Positions 36,806 to 46,954 of a stretch of DNA of 64,000 nucleotides are shown piece by piece. The stretch is from Pseudoscleropodium purum (taxonomy: Eukaryota > Streptophyta > Bryopsida > Hypnales > Brachytheciaceae). Each line of letters opens with the position of its first letter. Within the stretch, counting starts at the first letter, position 1. The position numbers were made by a program, and so were the translations under genes. The notes under the pieces are model-generated. The model was given only the letters and a program-made list of their open reading frames with translations, was not told the origin of the DNA and did not search any database. The stretch is from the NCBI GenBank assembly GCA_963969395.1, contig OZ017799.1:7938501-8002500 (forward strand), written 5' to 3'.

Positions 36806-37260
36806 CGCCGGTCCACTCTGCCGGTGCCTTCTCTGATCAACTCTACGGTGCGCTCTGCGATGCACTCTGTGGTTCACTGTGAGTTCACGGTCTGGGAATT
36901 TCGATTGTGCACTCAGCTTCTTTTTTTTAAATTCTTCATTTGAAGAATCTGTTTTTGCTTTGCAGATGGGTTTCAAAGGAGATCGCCTGTATATATCTCC
37001 AGATCCTGGAAGCTCTCGAAATAGTCCTCGACAGGACTAGTGCCGGTCCACTCCGTGAGTGCCTTCTGCGATCAACTCTGCGGTGCGCTCTGCGGTCCAC
37101 TGTGAATTTACGGTCTGGGAATTTCGATTGTGCACTCAACTTTTTTTTTTTTAAATTCTTCATTTTAAGAATGTGTTTTTTCTTTGCAAATGGGTTCCAA
37201 AGGAGATCGCTTATGTATTTCTCCAGATCCTGGAAGCTCTCCAGGTTACTTTACAGCTCC
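36806..37260 (+). repeat. Direct duplication of an exon-like segment, period about 225-235 bp
   Basis: Two adjacent copies share GATCAACTCT(A/G)CGGTGCGCTCTGCG (36,835 and 37,070), a T-run plus AAATTCTTCATTT, then TTTGCA(G/A)ATGGG and GGAGATCGC..TCTCCAGATCCTGG. The upstream 36,610-36,780 is locally GC-rich with CTGCAC/GCACCG words. Confidence 0.8.
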
Positions 37261-37504
37261 AAACAGTCCCCAACAGGAGCAGTCTTTGGCAAAATCCATG
37301 TGCAGTATTTTTGGTTCAAAGCCATTTTTACATGCGTTTCTTAGGAGACGTGCACGTGATGGGAGTTGGAAGTCATGCAAGTTTGAGAAGTGGAAGTTTG
37401 AACTCATAGAAGTAGAAGCTGCTAGCACTGGATTTTCTTCTCTGTTAGGAAATAAAAGAATTAAGTTTGAAATATCAAATCTTTGCCGGAGTTTGATATT
37501 CTAA
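37190..37504 (+). CDS. Exon-like ORF of unknown family
   Basis: An open stretch of about 104 codons starting MGSKGDRLCISPDPGSS. A diverged partial duplicate starts at 36,966 (MGFKGDRLYISPDPGSS) and stops after about 25 codons. Both ATGs follow a pyrimidine tract; the first has a TTTGCAG acceptor-like junction, the second TTTGCAA. The protein is Ser- and basic-residue-rich with no motif I recognise. It could be a fragment of a host gene captured in repeat DNA. Codon use and GC content are higher than the surroundings. Confidence 0.35.
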   Translation: MGSKGDRLCISPDPGSSPGYFTAPNSPQQEQSLAKSMCSIFGSKPFLHAFLRRRARDGSWKSCKFEKWKFELIEVEAASTGFSSLLGNKRIKFEISNLCRSLIF

Positions 37505-39947
37505 TAATTCAAATTTTATCATGCAGTACAGATCCTGAGGGAGGATATCAGGGGCTTTGAAGTGCTATTCAATATTATTGAGAGGCTTTAGATTGTTGTT
37601 CAAGGTAATTGGGAGACTCTGAAGTGGTGAAAGGAGGCTAATTGAAGGCTATAAACTAACTAAAATTCAATTAAAACATTAAAAATTAAGAGGTCAGTCG
37701 TTGCTTGCGACTACCAACAAATCTTTTGAAATTTTGTATTGATATATGAATTCATGTAAAGCCTTTCTTTGCATTCGAATGTTACTCGTTTTCATTTCAT
37801 CTTTTCATCTCTACAACAACTAATAACAAATGATGAGAGCTAGGTAAAAGAGACTAAAAAGAGATTAGAATCATGAAACCATTATCAAGCAATAAAAAAT
37901 TATTAAAATAAGTATCTTACTATTTCGACATAGCATCATCTAATAGTTTTTTATTCCTTTCCTATTCATTATTATTCATTAGGGAATTTCATTAAATTTT
38001 ATTCCTTTTACTATTAAAGAATTTGCTTATTTGCAATTATTGATGATTCCAATTGAAATTAGTTGGTCAAATGTTTATTTTATTTTATTAGGCCTAATAA
38101 GAAAAATAAATAAAATAAAACCCCAACTAATACATTCAAAAGAATCAAATGAAATAACAATTAATTTAAAAATTCACCTAACCATTACAATTGATTTGAT
38201 TTAGCAAATTTAGTTGTTTCAAAAATTAAAATAATTTTCTAAATAAAATTAGGATTTATTGAAAACAATATAAAACCATTGTTAAATCAAGTTTAATTAC
38301 AATAAAGTACTAAAATCAAAACTAATGATATACCCAATCATGGATGGCAACAAATATTATGAAACAATTCACTTAACGGTTTGTAAAGACGAAATGATAA
38401 GTTTTTTTTAAAAGAGAAATATATTGATTTCCTTTTATATTAATTGCAATTGATTTTAAAATTTTAAATTTAAGTCAATATAGAACTTAGTGAATGAAAA
38501 TTGCGGTAGTTAGAATTAATAACAAAGTAATTATAGAATTATTAAAAGGAACCTAAAAATTAAAAGAAATTCAAATATTACAGAAATTAGGTTGAAATGT
38601 AACGCAATAAATTTAAGAATAAACGTTTTAAAAAATAATTTAAAAAATTCTTAAAAATTCATTAAAGAATCTTTTTAAAAAAGAATTAAATTAAGAATCT
38701 TTAATAGGTTTCAAATCTATCTTTATTTTGAAAATTACTTAATTTTTAAGAGAATAAAAGGTGGATGAAATTTGGCTTTATTTTAGATGAACTTTTTTTA
38801 AATAGGTCAAAATTGAGATTTCTCTTAAAAAATTATTAAATTAACTAATAACTAATTATACTTTAAAACTTAGAATCAATTAGAAGAAGATTTATTATTT
38901 TTACATAGTAAATGAAATTTAAAATAGTATTAACAATAATTTTCATTACGAATTGAAAAACTTAAATTGCTTTATCATTTGGGAAGGATAAATCATCTTC
39001 TAATATTTAGTTTAATCAGTTACTAAAGTAAATTAGATTTCAATTCATAATTAGAATAAAACTTTTAAACAAGTTAGGTTGGTTGAGAGCAATTAATTAA
39101 ACTTAAAAAATCATAAGTACAAAGTATTCATTGCTTGAAAAGTTAAAAAACACTAAATTTGCAAAACCATCTTGGAATGTATTGAGATTGCTGCTAAAAC
39201 TTATGTGCACGTTTCTACTCTAAAGTTGAAATAAAAAACACTTACATAAGCCAATGAGGAAGAGGTTGAAGAATTTAAATCAAAGATTAAAAATTAAATG
39301 ATTCAACTAAATTTCATAGTAAGCTATTCTTAGTTGTAGTCAGAGTTCTCATGATTTCTCAAAGTAAACTCATTTTTTACGATAAGGTTTAATTTATGTT
39401 TCTCAATTTATAAAGATTTTGTATATTTTTGAATTGAATGTAAAAAATTTTTATATAAATTCAACGCTTCAAAAAAATACATGGGCGTTACCATACAATG
39501 GCCGAATGACCCAAATTAAAAAATATAATTAAGAATTTGGTGTAAATTATCTATACTCATTATTTGGATAGTGAAAGTTTAAATGTTCATGTAATCAAAA
39601 TGCCTATCTTGTAAAAATACTAAAAATTAGACTAGCTTGTTTTATGTTAATAATGCAAAATTCCTCTTTTTTAGCTCTCAAAATTGAATATGAGTAATGC
39701 AAACTTTTAAACTTTTTTTTTAATGTTTGATTAAATTACTATTAGCGAAATATAGTCAAAATGTTTGCCTAATGAAAGTGTTCAAAAATTATAAATGCAT
39801 TTAGTAACTAACTTGCTCTTGGATTGAAAATGCTCATATAGTCAAAATGCCCACCTCATGAAAATAATCGAAAATTTCAAAATAAAAAATGCCCCTCATT
39901 TTACTAAAATTTGAATATACAAAGTGCCCTTGAAATACAAATGTTAT
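37505..39947. other. AT-rich intergenic DNA, nothing recognised
   Basis: No ORF, RNA gene or element end could be supported in this very AT-rich stretch. Confidence 0.7.
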
Positions 39948-41484
39948 TGTCGCAGCACAGGGCAGGTAAATTCCCCATTATACTCACAAAAATCGCTCTA
40001 GAGTATAACTAAGTGACTCTAAAGATCGAACCCACGAGATCCTGTGAAGTATCTAGCTCTATTAAGCAGTTAAGCTCAGTCAGTATCCCAATCTTACTTT
40101 CCGGTCCTAGATCTAGAACTAGAAATACCACCACACCGGATAACTATAGACCGGATTACTCCTTCTTCCGATCCTACTAACTATCCGGTCTGTGCAAATA
40201 TCCAAATCCCAGGATCTTACAACTTCCGGTCCTAGAAATCCGTCCTGACCAATCCGGTCCGGATGGTCATCATGTATCCATAATCCTATCTGGTTTGGTT
40301 TTGCCTCTGTTTCACCATCAGAGGGGTCGCCGCTTACATTTGAGAGTGGTAGGCCCACCACTCCTTCCGTGACTTATAGTGGCTGAAGACTCACTGTCCT
40401 ACTTCCTAAACTCCTAAACTAATCCGGATCCGATTTGGTCCTTCACAACAACCTAGATAGCAATCCGGGTTGTAGGTCACACAAAGACCCCATACTCGAC
40501 CCTCTCATACTACAACGACCTTGATGCTACTTCCGATCCGTGCGAAGATAGGTGGTTACAAGTGTACCCGTCCGTTCCAACATCAACTAAAGTTCTTCCG
40601 CTTACCCACACGGGTGGTGAGACCTCACAGGAGATCGAACACTCGACCGGATTTCCCACCCGGGAGTTCTAGCGTAGCTAAGGAATCCCTCCCTACCCGC
40701 CTAGCCTAACAACGGCTTTCTCACCCGGAATCTCAAACTCTAGACGTGCTGAGGAACTAAGTTCACTCCCAACTCTTCAATACCTACTCACATGCACCTA
40801 AGATCGGAAATAAAACACCAAGGGGAGAAATCACTCACAAACCGGCTCACACCATCCTAACTCCACATCATACAACCATGTCGCGCTGGAGAGAGACACA
40901 CAATGAGGAGAAGAGGAAGGCACAAGAAATTTGCAAAATGAAGACTCCCAGTTCCCATCGCAGGAACCGATTTATATACAAAGGGTAAAAACCCTAAAAG
41001 TACAAAGCGGAGCGGAAAACCCGTGGGGGTCCGCCGCCACCCTAATTCAACTTCCGGTTTAACCTAATACTGTTGAGCCGGATCCGGATCCGGATCCGCT
41101 CCTACTCCTAACTGAAATCAAAATCCTATCTACTCTACAACTCTAGATCCTACTGTCGGGCTTCTGCTCTACAGATACAGCTGTTCAAAGACTTCACTCA
41201 AGTTCCGGTTCCATTCCCCTTCTTTATATAGTTTCTGGACCATTTCCGGTTTGGTCGTCTTGAATCCGGTTCACCCATAATCCGGTCCTAGACCTAATCC
41301 GTGTTGCATTCCGTTTCTGTCGATAGTTACTCCTGATCGGATTAGATCTAAGAGGCCCACTACTTCATGTTCTGTGCTAGTTTTGAGTTTTCCTTCTTCA
41401 CCTAATCGGATTCGGTTCACTGATGGCTAGTTTCCGTTCCTATTTTGGTGCATGCTAAGAAAACCAAAATTTTAAGCTGCAACA
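39948..41484 (-). mobile_element. 3.3-kb TG...CA element, copy 3, internally deleted
   Basis: Ends are TGTCGCAGC and GCTGCAACA with a perfect 5-bp duplication, GTTAT (39,943-39,947 and 41,485-41,489). Length is 1,537 bp. It matches copy 1 except for a deletion of roughly 1.75 kb near 41,165-41,225 that removes nearly all of the accessory ORF. Both TATA boxes and the GGATCC palindrome remain. It shows that copies without the protein gene were still mobile, or that the deletion came later. Confidence 0.9.
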
Positions 41485-41763
41485 GTTATATTTCTCTATA
41501 TCTATACATGTATAAATATATTTTTATAATAATTAAATAATATGATTTTTTCACAAGACCTAACTTTGTGGTGCCACAAGATTTTTATTTTGTTTAAATT
41601 TTATTTATTTAAGCCATAGAAAACATGTCGATTATTTCCTCTTTGTAATAGAATTCATGAATATTTGCCTCACAATTTTGAATTTTTAAACTTTGATTGT
41701 TTTATTTCTCAGAATTGCATATAATTACTTGTAATTGAAATCATGAATATTTGCCTTTTTTTT

Positions 41764-41850
41764 ATACTTAATATTCTTCATTAATCATTTTTGATACTTA
41801 ATATTCTTCATTAATCATTTTTGATACTTAATGTTCTTCTTTTAATGTTT
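41764..41850. repeat. 30-bp tandem repeat, about three units
   Basis: Three adjacent copies of a unit reading GATACTTAATATTCTTCATT plus AATCATTTTT, the last one diverged. Confidence 0.9.
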
Positions 41851-41929
41851 TTTTTAAATCATTTGTTTTTTTCTAAATTCTTGTTCAAAATTTCTAGGAG
41901 GGAAGTAGCCCTCATTATAAACTTGCTCT

Positions 41930-42105
41930 CGCAGTAAAAATCCCTTTGTATTAAAAAGGCCTTTGCATTGAAATGTACTTGTAGTAAATTTGCCTTTGTA
42001 ATACAATATTGGCTTTTTCAATGTGTGGATATTCTCAATACGAGGGCTTCTTTGATACAAATGCATTTTCATTGTAAGGGCATTTTCTCTACAAGAGTAA
42101 TTTGA
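41930..42105. repeat. Block of ACTACAAGGGCATTTTC-type short repeats
   Basis: Words such as TTGTAGTAAATTTGCCTTTGTA and AAGGGCATTTTC recur. It belongs to the same family as the large array at 54,840-60,640. Confidence 0.6.
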
Positions 42106-42429
42106 CTACACATGCAATTCATGGACAGTTGAGTTTGTCAATTTCACAACTGTCTCGATTATATGTCCAACATTCTGGGGTTGATTGGGCGAAAGAGAAA
42201 TAGCACGATTGGGGTCATTCTTTCCCTCTATTTCTTCATGGTAGTCAACGAACTGAACGGAGAGCTTGAGAAGATTTTCTAATTCTTTTGGATCGGGCAT
42301 GTCATACAAGATGTGATGCATGGGACTCCTCAAAGACGTTGTATATGGAAACTCCTGCTCCAAACGTCTTCTACGCTCGGAACTTAATCTTAAAGACATA
42401 TTATCTACTTGCACGCTGTCGTGCTGCAA
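42106..42429 (-). pseudogene. Exon-like fragment of unknown gene
   Basis: A 107-codon open frame on the minus strand. The likely exon begins after a TTTTGCAG acceptor-like site near 42,422 and ends at a stop next to the short-repeat block. It is rich in charged residues (SSERRRRLEQEF; DPKELENLLKLSVQF) and looks like real coding sequence rather than chance, but I do not recognise the family. Confidence 0.35.
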
Positions 42430-42594
42430 AACACTGCATTATGTAAAAATGCGTGTTTATTTAGATTTGATTTGATTTGAATTTGCGGTTAATTGTTTAA
42501 AAATTTAAATGACCAAGTAAAAGGTGGGGTTGTGGTGAGAACCACGGTTTTGGGGTCAATGCGGGAGCTTGTTAACGATCTTGAGGTGCCTGCA

Positions 42595-42725
42595 TCTTGT
42601 CACTATAGCTCAGGGGTAGGGTAGCGGGTCGGCTGTATTTTCCTGCCTCACTAGTAGTGCCAAGCCGCGGGTTACCCGGACCAGTCGACGAGCCCGACGG
42701 GGATCGAAACCCGGACCGGTCGGTT
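42595..42725 (+). other. tRNA-like segment with A-box and B-box (possible SINE head)
   Basis: TATAGCTCAGGGGTAGG near 42,604 resembles a tRNA A box, and GGGATCGAAACCC near 42,699 fits the B-box pattern GWTCRANNC. They are about 95 bp apart, too far for an ordinary intronless tRNA, and I cannot fold a cloverleaf. A tRNA-derived SINE or chance are both possible. Confidence 0.25.
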
Positions 42726-43254
42726 AACCATCGACGACTTTAACTAGCCGACCAAGTCCACGACTTGGCGACTGGTTTCGACTATCGAACGGTTTTGTTA
42801 CCTCCATCGACCTGTCACTTCACCATTTGGCGTTTATTTTTCCATCTAACTAGTTCCGTTACTTATTTTACCCTTATTAGAATTTTACTAAGTATTTGAG
42901 TTGATTTGGCCTTGTTACATAGTTGGAAGGTGAAGACTGTTTCACCTTCTTTCTTAAGTTTTACTTCTAGTTAGAAAAATAAAAACCAAGCCATTTGGCT
43001 AAGGTTTGGAGGTCCACCCATGTGAAAGTGGTATGGGCTGGTCCATGTGGGACTTTGGCATCTAGGAAAAGACTTGGGAAGTTTCCCGAAGTCGGTTTGG
43101 TAGTGTGGAGTTGGAGTTTTGGGGGAGATTTGGGAACCGAATGTTTGGAGGGGGAGATCGCAGTGTGTGTGGAGAATTTTGTAATGAAATTTGGAGCTTT
43201 TGTGTATCATGTTGTGATGTTTCCGAAAAGTCCTTGCTTGATTGATTTGAAGTA
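42726..43254. other. Non-coding DNA, nothing firm
   Basis: The stretch becomes less AT-rich and G-rich on the plus strand after 43,000, like the LTR-style DNA further right. Open frames here overlap on both strands without protein similarity. Confidence 0.4.
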
Positions 43255-43612
43255 TGCATTTGAGAGTTGTGCTTGTTTGAGTGGAAGAGGGTCTGCTGCC
43301 TCCCATTTGAAGGGGCAAAGACTTCGATCGACCAAAGAAGACGGACAGGTCTCTTGTTTGCTTTGAGATTTTGAGGAAGTGTAGAAGAATTTGTTAGCTT
43401 TCTAAAAAGCTATCATTTGAGTTATTTGGAGCATTTATGAGTGAGTTGTGAGTGTCGAAGTGAGGAAGGGTCTGCTGCCCTTGATTTTAAGGGCCAAAAC
43501 TTCGGGATTCCATGGAGGTTGGACAGAGTGTTAGATTGAATTGAAATTTGGAGGGAGAGTAGAAGTTTGTGTTAGCTTTCCAAAAAGCTATCACTCACCT
43601 GATTCGGACCTT
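43255..43612. repeat. Direct duplication, period about 170 bp
   Basis: Two copies share GGGTCTGCTGCC..TTTGAAGGGGCAAAGACTTCG and, later, GTTAGCTTTC(T/C)AAAAAGCTATCA (near 43,397 and 43,578). The sequence may be LTR material related to gypsy element 2. Confidence 0.65.
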
Positions 43613-43654
43613 TGGAGTGACGGTGGTGCATGATCGAAGTTCAGCCAAAACACT

Positions 43655-44050
43655 GAAGATTTGAAGATAGAAGAATCGTGTGTTGTGGCTTGTGGCTTGT
43701 CATTCCTAGCCGGATTTGGAGGCTTGCTGTTTTCAAATTTGCATTGTAAACCTGTTGCGAGCCGTGGTTATCCAATAAGCGCTCCATTTTGTGTTTGTGG
43801 CGGCGAAGTGGGGTTAATGGCCCACATGGTCGATTTTATTTGTTGTTCCCAGTGGTGAAAGGCGCTTCCTGGTTACCGTGGGTTTGAAGTTTAGGATCCT
43901 TTCCCCCAGATAGCTCAGCTCGTGGTCTGGCTGTCCCGTTTTTCCCGTCCGAAGCCATGGTTTCTTATCACATTCCCTAATCCCTGACCCATTTAGAGCC
44001 ATCACAGGATAGGCCAATGGGGAGCAGTTCCGAGACGGCAAAGAAGATTC
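43655..44050 (+). repeat. Relict copy of the gypsy element 2 leader
   Basis: This stretch is collinear with 46,575-46,950, just upstream of the gag of gypsy element 2. Shared anchors are GAAGTTTAGGATCC (43,885; 46,774), GTGGTTTCTTATC-like text, and AGGATAGGCCAAYGGGGAGC (44,005; 46,891), followed by AGAAGATTC. It is probably the remnant of an older related insertion. Confidence 0.6.
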
Positions 44051-44183
44051 AACGACCAAATTCACGAACATTTACGACAGTGTTTCACTGCGACAGCGTT
44101 TTGTTCAGACAGTGTTACGATCATTCCTGCGCAAATTCTAACCGCAGCCAGAATCCCCGTGATTTCCTGAGGCAGATCGCTCT

Positions 44184-44471
44184 CTACCCGACAACGCCTT
44201 GTCCGCGAGGCGTATGTACTTCCTCTTGTAAACTTAATGTTGGACTCGATTTGTTGTCCTCATACAAACGCGGAGATTTATAAACCAGACTATCAAAACA
44301 ATTGTTGTCTAGAAGACTATCAATTGTAGCATTAGCCTTTGCCACTTTCCTCGCAAGCACTTCGTCTTCTTTAATTTTCGAAGTTTCTCCATGTTCTATG
44401 CAAACACAACAATCGCTTGGAGGATTCATTTGCTTTCGGGCAGGAACATTTGGTGTGAATGTCAAACGCAT
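44184..44471 (-). pseudogene. Coding fragment next to kinesin exon
   Basis: A 95-codon open stretch (starting MRLTFTPNVPARKQ) just downstream of the kinesin motor fragment on the same strand. It has a Cys pair (DCCVC) and a Lys/Glu segment and could be another part of the same kinesin, but I cannot confirm this. It ends in TAG with no splice donor that I trust. Confidence 0.3.
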
Positions 44472-44513
44472 TGGAGCAGTTAAAAAGACCTCAAAATTTC
44501 AGTTGCTAAATGC

Positions 44514-44790
44514 TTACCGCTCAGAACCTGCTAAGTCAACGAGGTTCAATTTCGCATGTCGGGTGGTTACGGTCGAATCATATTGCCAGCTGCTTTTGAT
44601 GATGCAGAAGAAAACGGAGTGAGAGTGGCTCAACTTTCGATTCATTTTCGTCTTTGCCACTTTCATGTTCGCCGATCTCTGCGATACGGTGGATCTCCAA
44701 GAGTAAAGACAATCAGATTCAACCAAAACTACCTTCGCACAACAGATCCTGGAAAAGAGGTGGTGGGAAAGACCGTGTGAAGCAAAGCGA
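44514..44790 (-). pseudogene. Kinesin motor-domain fragment, kinesin-12-like
   Basis: The translation contains VAKTKMNRKLSHSHSVF and HAKLNLVDLAGSER, matching the switch I (NxxSSRSHS) and switch II (DLAGSE) regions of kinesin motors. The spacing and wording are closest to plant kinesin-12 (phragmoplast kinesins). The conserved SSRSHS reads LSHSHS here. A GTAAGC donor-like site follows directly after LAGSER, as at an exon end. The rest of the motor is absent in this window, so this is a captured or degenerate exon, not a working gene. Confidence 0.75.
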
Positions 44791-44814
44791 TCGGAGAAAA
44801 ATTACCCTCGTAGT

Positions 44815-45335
44815 CAAAGTGCTTTTGTGTGGAAAGTGCCCATGTAGTCAAATTGCTTTTGCGTAGAAAATGCCCTCGTAGTCAAATTGCTTTAGGAAGT
44901 TGGCCACAAAAGAGGAAATCCTTCGTGTAACTAGTTAGTAGGCTGAGGTCTCGTTAGTTAATGGAATTAACCAGACAAATCACATTTTCATTATAAAGTC
45001 ATTTTCACTTCAAGGCCATTTTCACCATAACAGAAATTTTAGTACTTTGTCCATCAATTTGTTCTACAAATTAGAAAGCCCTGGGATTGAGGCCTAGGCA
45101 ACAATGTTTCATTTTTTTAGTGGAGGAACAACATTGGTATCACTCAAATATCATGCAGTGGAAAGTAGCAATTTGACTACTAGGGCAAATTCACCCCTAG
45201 AAATTTTTATTACAAAAGCACTTTTCTTATAAGGAAATTTTGAATACGAAGGCATTGTTATTGCAAAGACATTCTCAATACAAAGACCCTTTCACTCCTA
45301 AAATGTCTTATGACGAGGGCTATTTCACTATAAGG
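44815..45335. repeat. Block of ACTACAAGGGCATTTTC-type short repeats
   Basis: GTAGTCAAATTGCTTTTGCGTAGAAAATGCCC-like units occur at the left, and inverted forms (ACTACTAGGGCAAATTCAC, AAGGCCATTTTCACC) follow. It adjoins the apparent left end of gypsy element 2. Confidence 0.65.
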
Positions 45336-46954
45336 GTGTCATATTAATCAATGGCGGGTGGTTGGTAGGCTCTGTAGAGCATGTCGTAGGCTTAGTATTG
45401 TCCAAATGGCCATGTATTGGTCAGTGGGGGCCTATACTAGAGTTTTGAGACTGAAGGAGGTGTGAACGGAGCTATTTGGGGGCTTCTTTGGGGTGGTTGT
45501 AACCCTAGGCCGCCCCTTTGCTCCTTCACTCTCTTCAAGTCTTGCATATGTGTGTAGTTTATGAGTTGATAGGAATTGGAGCATGGATGTAATGATGATT
45601 GGTTGTTATACCAATCTTTACTAGTGTTATTCCTTGATTCATCTCGTTTTGCAAGACTAATCCAATTGAGACAAAGAAGAAGCTATCTTGGAGTGTTAGG
45701 AAAGCTTATTACTTGAAGAGAGTGAAGGAGGTGCTGATGTGAGAGCACTAGAGTTGTTAGAGAGGTTTGAATTGCTGTATTAGGGTTGCTGGCATTGGTG
45801 GTAACGTACGGAAACGCTGGTAAAATCAAATCTTGGAGCTTTGGTGTTGGAGGTGCTGATGTTGAGGTGGAGGGTGTTGGAGAGCTTCCAAGGGTAACAA
45901 GAAGATCTAAGAAGAAGCTCTTTGATGTAAGAATTCTATAGAAACAAGTTTCAAGTAATTCCGACACTTTTTGCAAAAGTTGTGTGAGTTTGAGTAGAGT
46001 GGTGAAAACCCTCATGTGTGTTGGACCAAACATGCAAAAGTGCTGATTTGGGGTTTGAGGGCCATTAGGGTGACTTGTTAGTGTTATAAACACTAGAAGT
46101 TGTTGAAGTATTCCAAAAAACTGTAAAATTGTCGAAAACTGTCAATTTTTGAAGAAGTTATGGCAGTTTGAAGTTTTGGAGTTGAAGCCTTGTTTTGAGA
46201 GGTGTTTTGTGAGGTTTGTTGACGTTGTTCAAGCTTTGATAGCTTCGAAGAACGAGAGAGACGAAGACCGGTTGACTTTTGATAGTTACCGGACCATTTA
46301 CTAGAGTAATTTTGAATATTACTGGATCAATTATCGGGGTAACTTTTGGAAGTTACTAGGGTAGTTACTGGGGTAATTTTGAAAGTTACCAAGGTAATTT
46401 CTTGGATAACTTTTGAGTAATTTTTGAAAATTATCACAAATTATTTTAAAAAATAAAAAAATAAAAAATAGTGGTAATTTCCTATTATACTAGGGGCTGA
46501 TTTTAGTTTGGAGGTGTAGAAGGAGGCCATTTAGAGGGGTTTGAAGGGCTATTAGTGGGTACAAATTTATTGTTTGTAATTGTGATGCCCTAGCCTATTT
46601 TGGAGGCTTTCTTTTATGCTTTGTGCATCATTGTTGTTGCGGGCAGCGTGGGTTACACCATTGCTTAGCTCCATTTCTTGTTGTGGTGACGAAGTGGGAG
46701 TTGTGACCCCATAGTCGAGACTTGCTTGTTCTCATGGTAAGGTTGGAGTTATGACCAGCAGACCGTGATTTTGAAGTTTAGGATCCATTTTCACTGACGG
46801 TATCTCGTGGAATGCCGTCGGTTCCACCCGTCCCATATCCCGTGGTTTTCTTATCCCTACCTGGATACTTAAACTAATCTAGAGCCTCAACAGGATAGGC
46901 CAACGGGGAGCAGTTTGACGGTGGTATAGAAGATTCGACATTTGAAGGTCGTTT
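45336..46954 (+). repeat. 5' LTR/leader region of gypsy element 2
   Basis: Non-coding DNA between the short-repeat block and the gag start. It contains a palindromic GTAACTTTTG-type repeat (46,270-46,440) and the leader with AGGATAGGCCAACGGGGAGC shared with 43,655-44,050. No standard tRNA primer site could be recognised. Confidence 0.45.
46270..46440. repeat. Short repeats of GTAAYTTTTGAAAGTTAC type
   Basis: Five or six imperfect, often palindromic units such as GTAACTTTTGGAAGTTAC and GTAATTTTGAAAGTTACC follow one another at about 25-40 bp intervals. Confidence 0.7.
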
